A DNA stretch of 6,549 nucleotides. It comes from Bacilli bacterium (GTDB taxonomy: Bacteria; Bacillota_I; Bacilli_A; RF39; UBA660). This document shows positions 6,361 to 6,549 of the stretch, piece by piece. Within the stretch, counting starts at the first letter, position 1, and each line of letters begins with the position of its first letter. The position numbers and the translations under genes were made by a program. The DNA lies in the NCBI GenBank assembly GCA_017470045.1, contig JAFUFG010000127.1, positions 1-6,549 of the forward strand, written 5' to 3'. The notes under the pieces were generated by a model. That model was not told where the DNA came from and searched no databases. It saw only the letters and a list, made by a program, of their open reading frames with translations.

Positions 6361-6549
6361 TTATTTTGTACCAAAAATACGATCCCCAGCATCTCCAAGC
6401 CCAGGAACAATATATTTGTTTTCATTTAAGTGGTCATCAATATGAGCACAATAGATTTTTACATCAGGATGAGCCTTCGTAACCACTTCTAATCCTTCTG
6501 GAGCAGCGATAATACATAAGAATTTAATCTTCTTAACACCCTTACTCTT
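6361..6549 (-). CDS. upp: Uracil phosphoribosyltransferase, C-terminal part (cut by window edge)
   Basis: The 62 C-terminal residues and the TAA stop are present; the gene continues past the right edge. The enzyme joins uracil to PRPP to make UMP in pyrimidine salvage, in the cytoplasm. The visible part matches the conserved end of the family: [16 protein letters not shown], then [17 protein letters not shown], then the uracil-binding signature [12 protein letters not shown], and the terminal FGTK. The PRPP-binding loop lies in the missing part. The frame is open through all 63 codons with no sign of damage. It ends three bases before the shared terminator. The ORF is open at the 3' window edge of the plus strand, so its start and promoter are not visible. 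Confidence 0.96.
   Translation of the reverse strand, partial: KSKGVKKIKFLCIIAAPEGLEVVTKAHPDVKIYCAHIDDHLNENKYIVPGLGDAGDRIFGTK

Overview
This is a low-GC window with standard stop codons (TAA or TAG) and TGG for tryptophan. It looks like chromosomal DNA of a Bacillota (Firmicutes) bacterium, probably class Bacilli or a gut relative such as Erysipelotrichales. The class-level guess rests on AT content, Gram-positive Shine-Dalgarno sequences (AGGTGAT, GGAGGG, GGTGAT) and gene content, so it is an inference. A SirA-like gene directly behind transketolase matches the tkt-sirA(yneE) order I recall from Bacillus subtilis, and suggests an endospore-forming ancestry.

Layout. On the minus strand, reading from right to left, are: the 3' end of upp (uracil phosphoribosyltransferase, cut by the window edge, 6549-6361); a membrane-anchored protein of unknown function (5872-5180) ending in an intrinsic terminator; a P2-type cation-pumping ATPase (5104-2486); transketolase tkt (2449-461); and a SirA-like DnaA inhibitor (411-4). 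The only plus-strand gene is a small Nudix-like protein (5961-6341). It is divergent from the membrane protein and convergent with upp, and a bidirectional terminator lies between it and upp. No gap exceeds 100 bases, and I see no tRNA, rRNA, CRISPR, insertion sequence or phage genes.

How the parts relate. No terminator separates the ATPase, tkt and sirA, so read-through along the three is possible, although tkt has its own extended -10 promoter. Four genes share one promoter style: a TGnTAtaaT-like extended -10, no clear -35, and an inferred leader of only about 15-30 nt. The gap between tkt and sirA differs. It holds a perfect TTGTCGAA, the Spo0A-box sequence, and a 10-bp inverted repeat that encloses the sirA ribosome binding site and start codon.

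Most of the window is housekeeping (pentose phosphate pathway, pyrimidine salvage, ion transport). The points most worth a second look are the probable Spo0A control of sirA, the inverted repeat at its start, the altered ion-binding residues of the ATPase, the Nudix-like protein with an eroded catalytic box, and the unknown membrane protein divergent from it. I found no convincing new multi-gene system.
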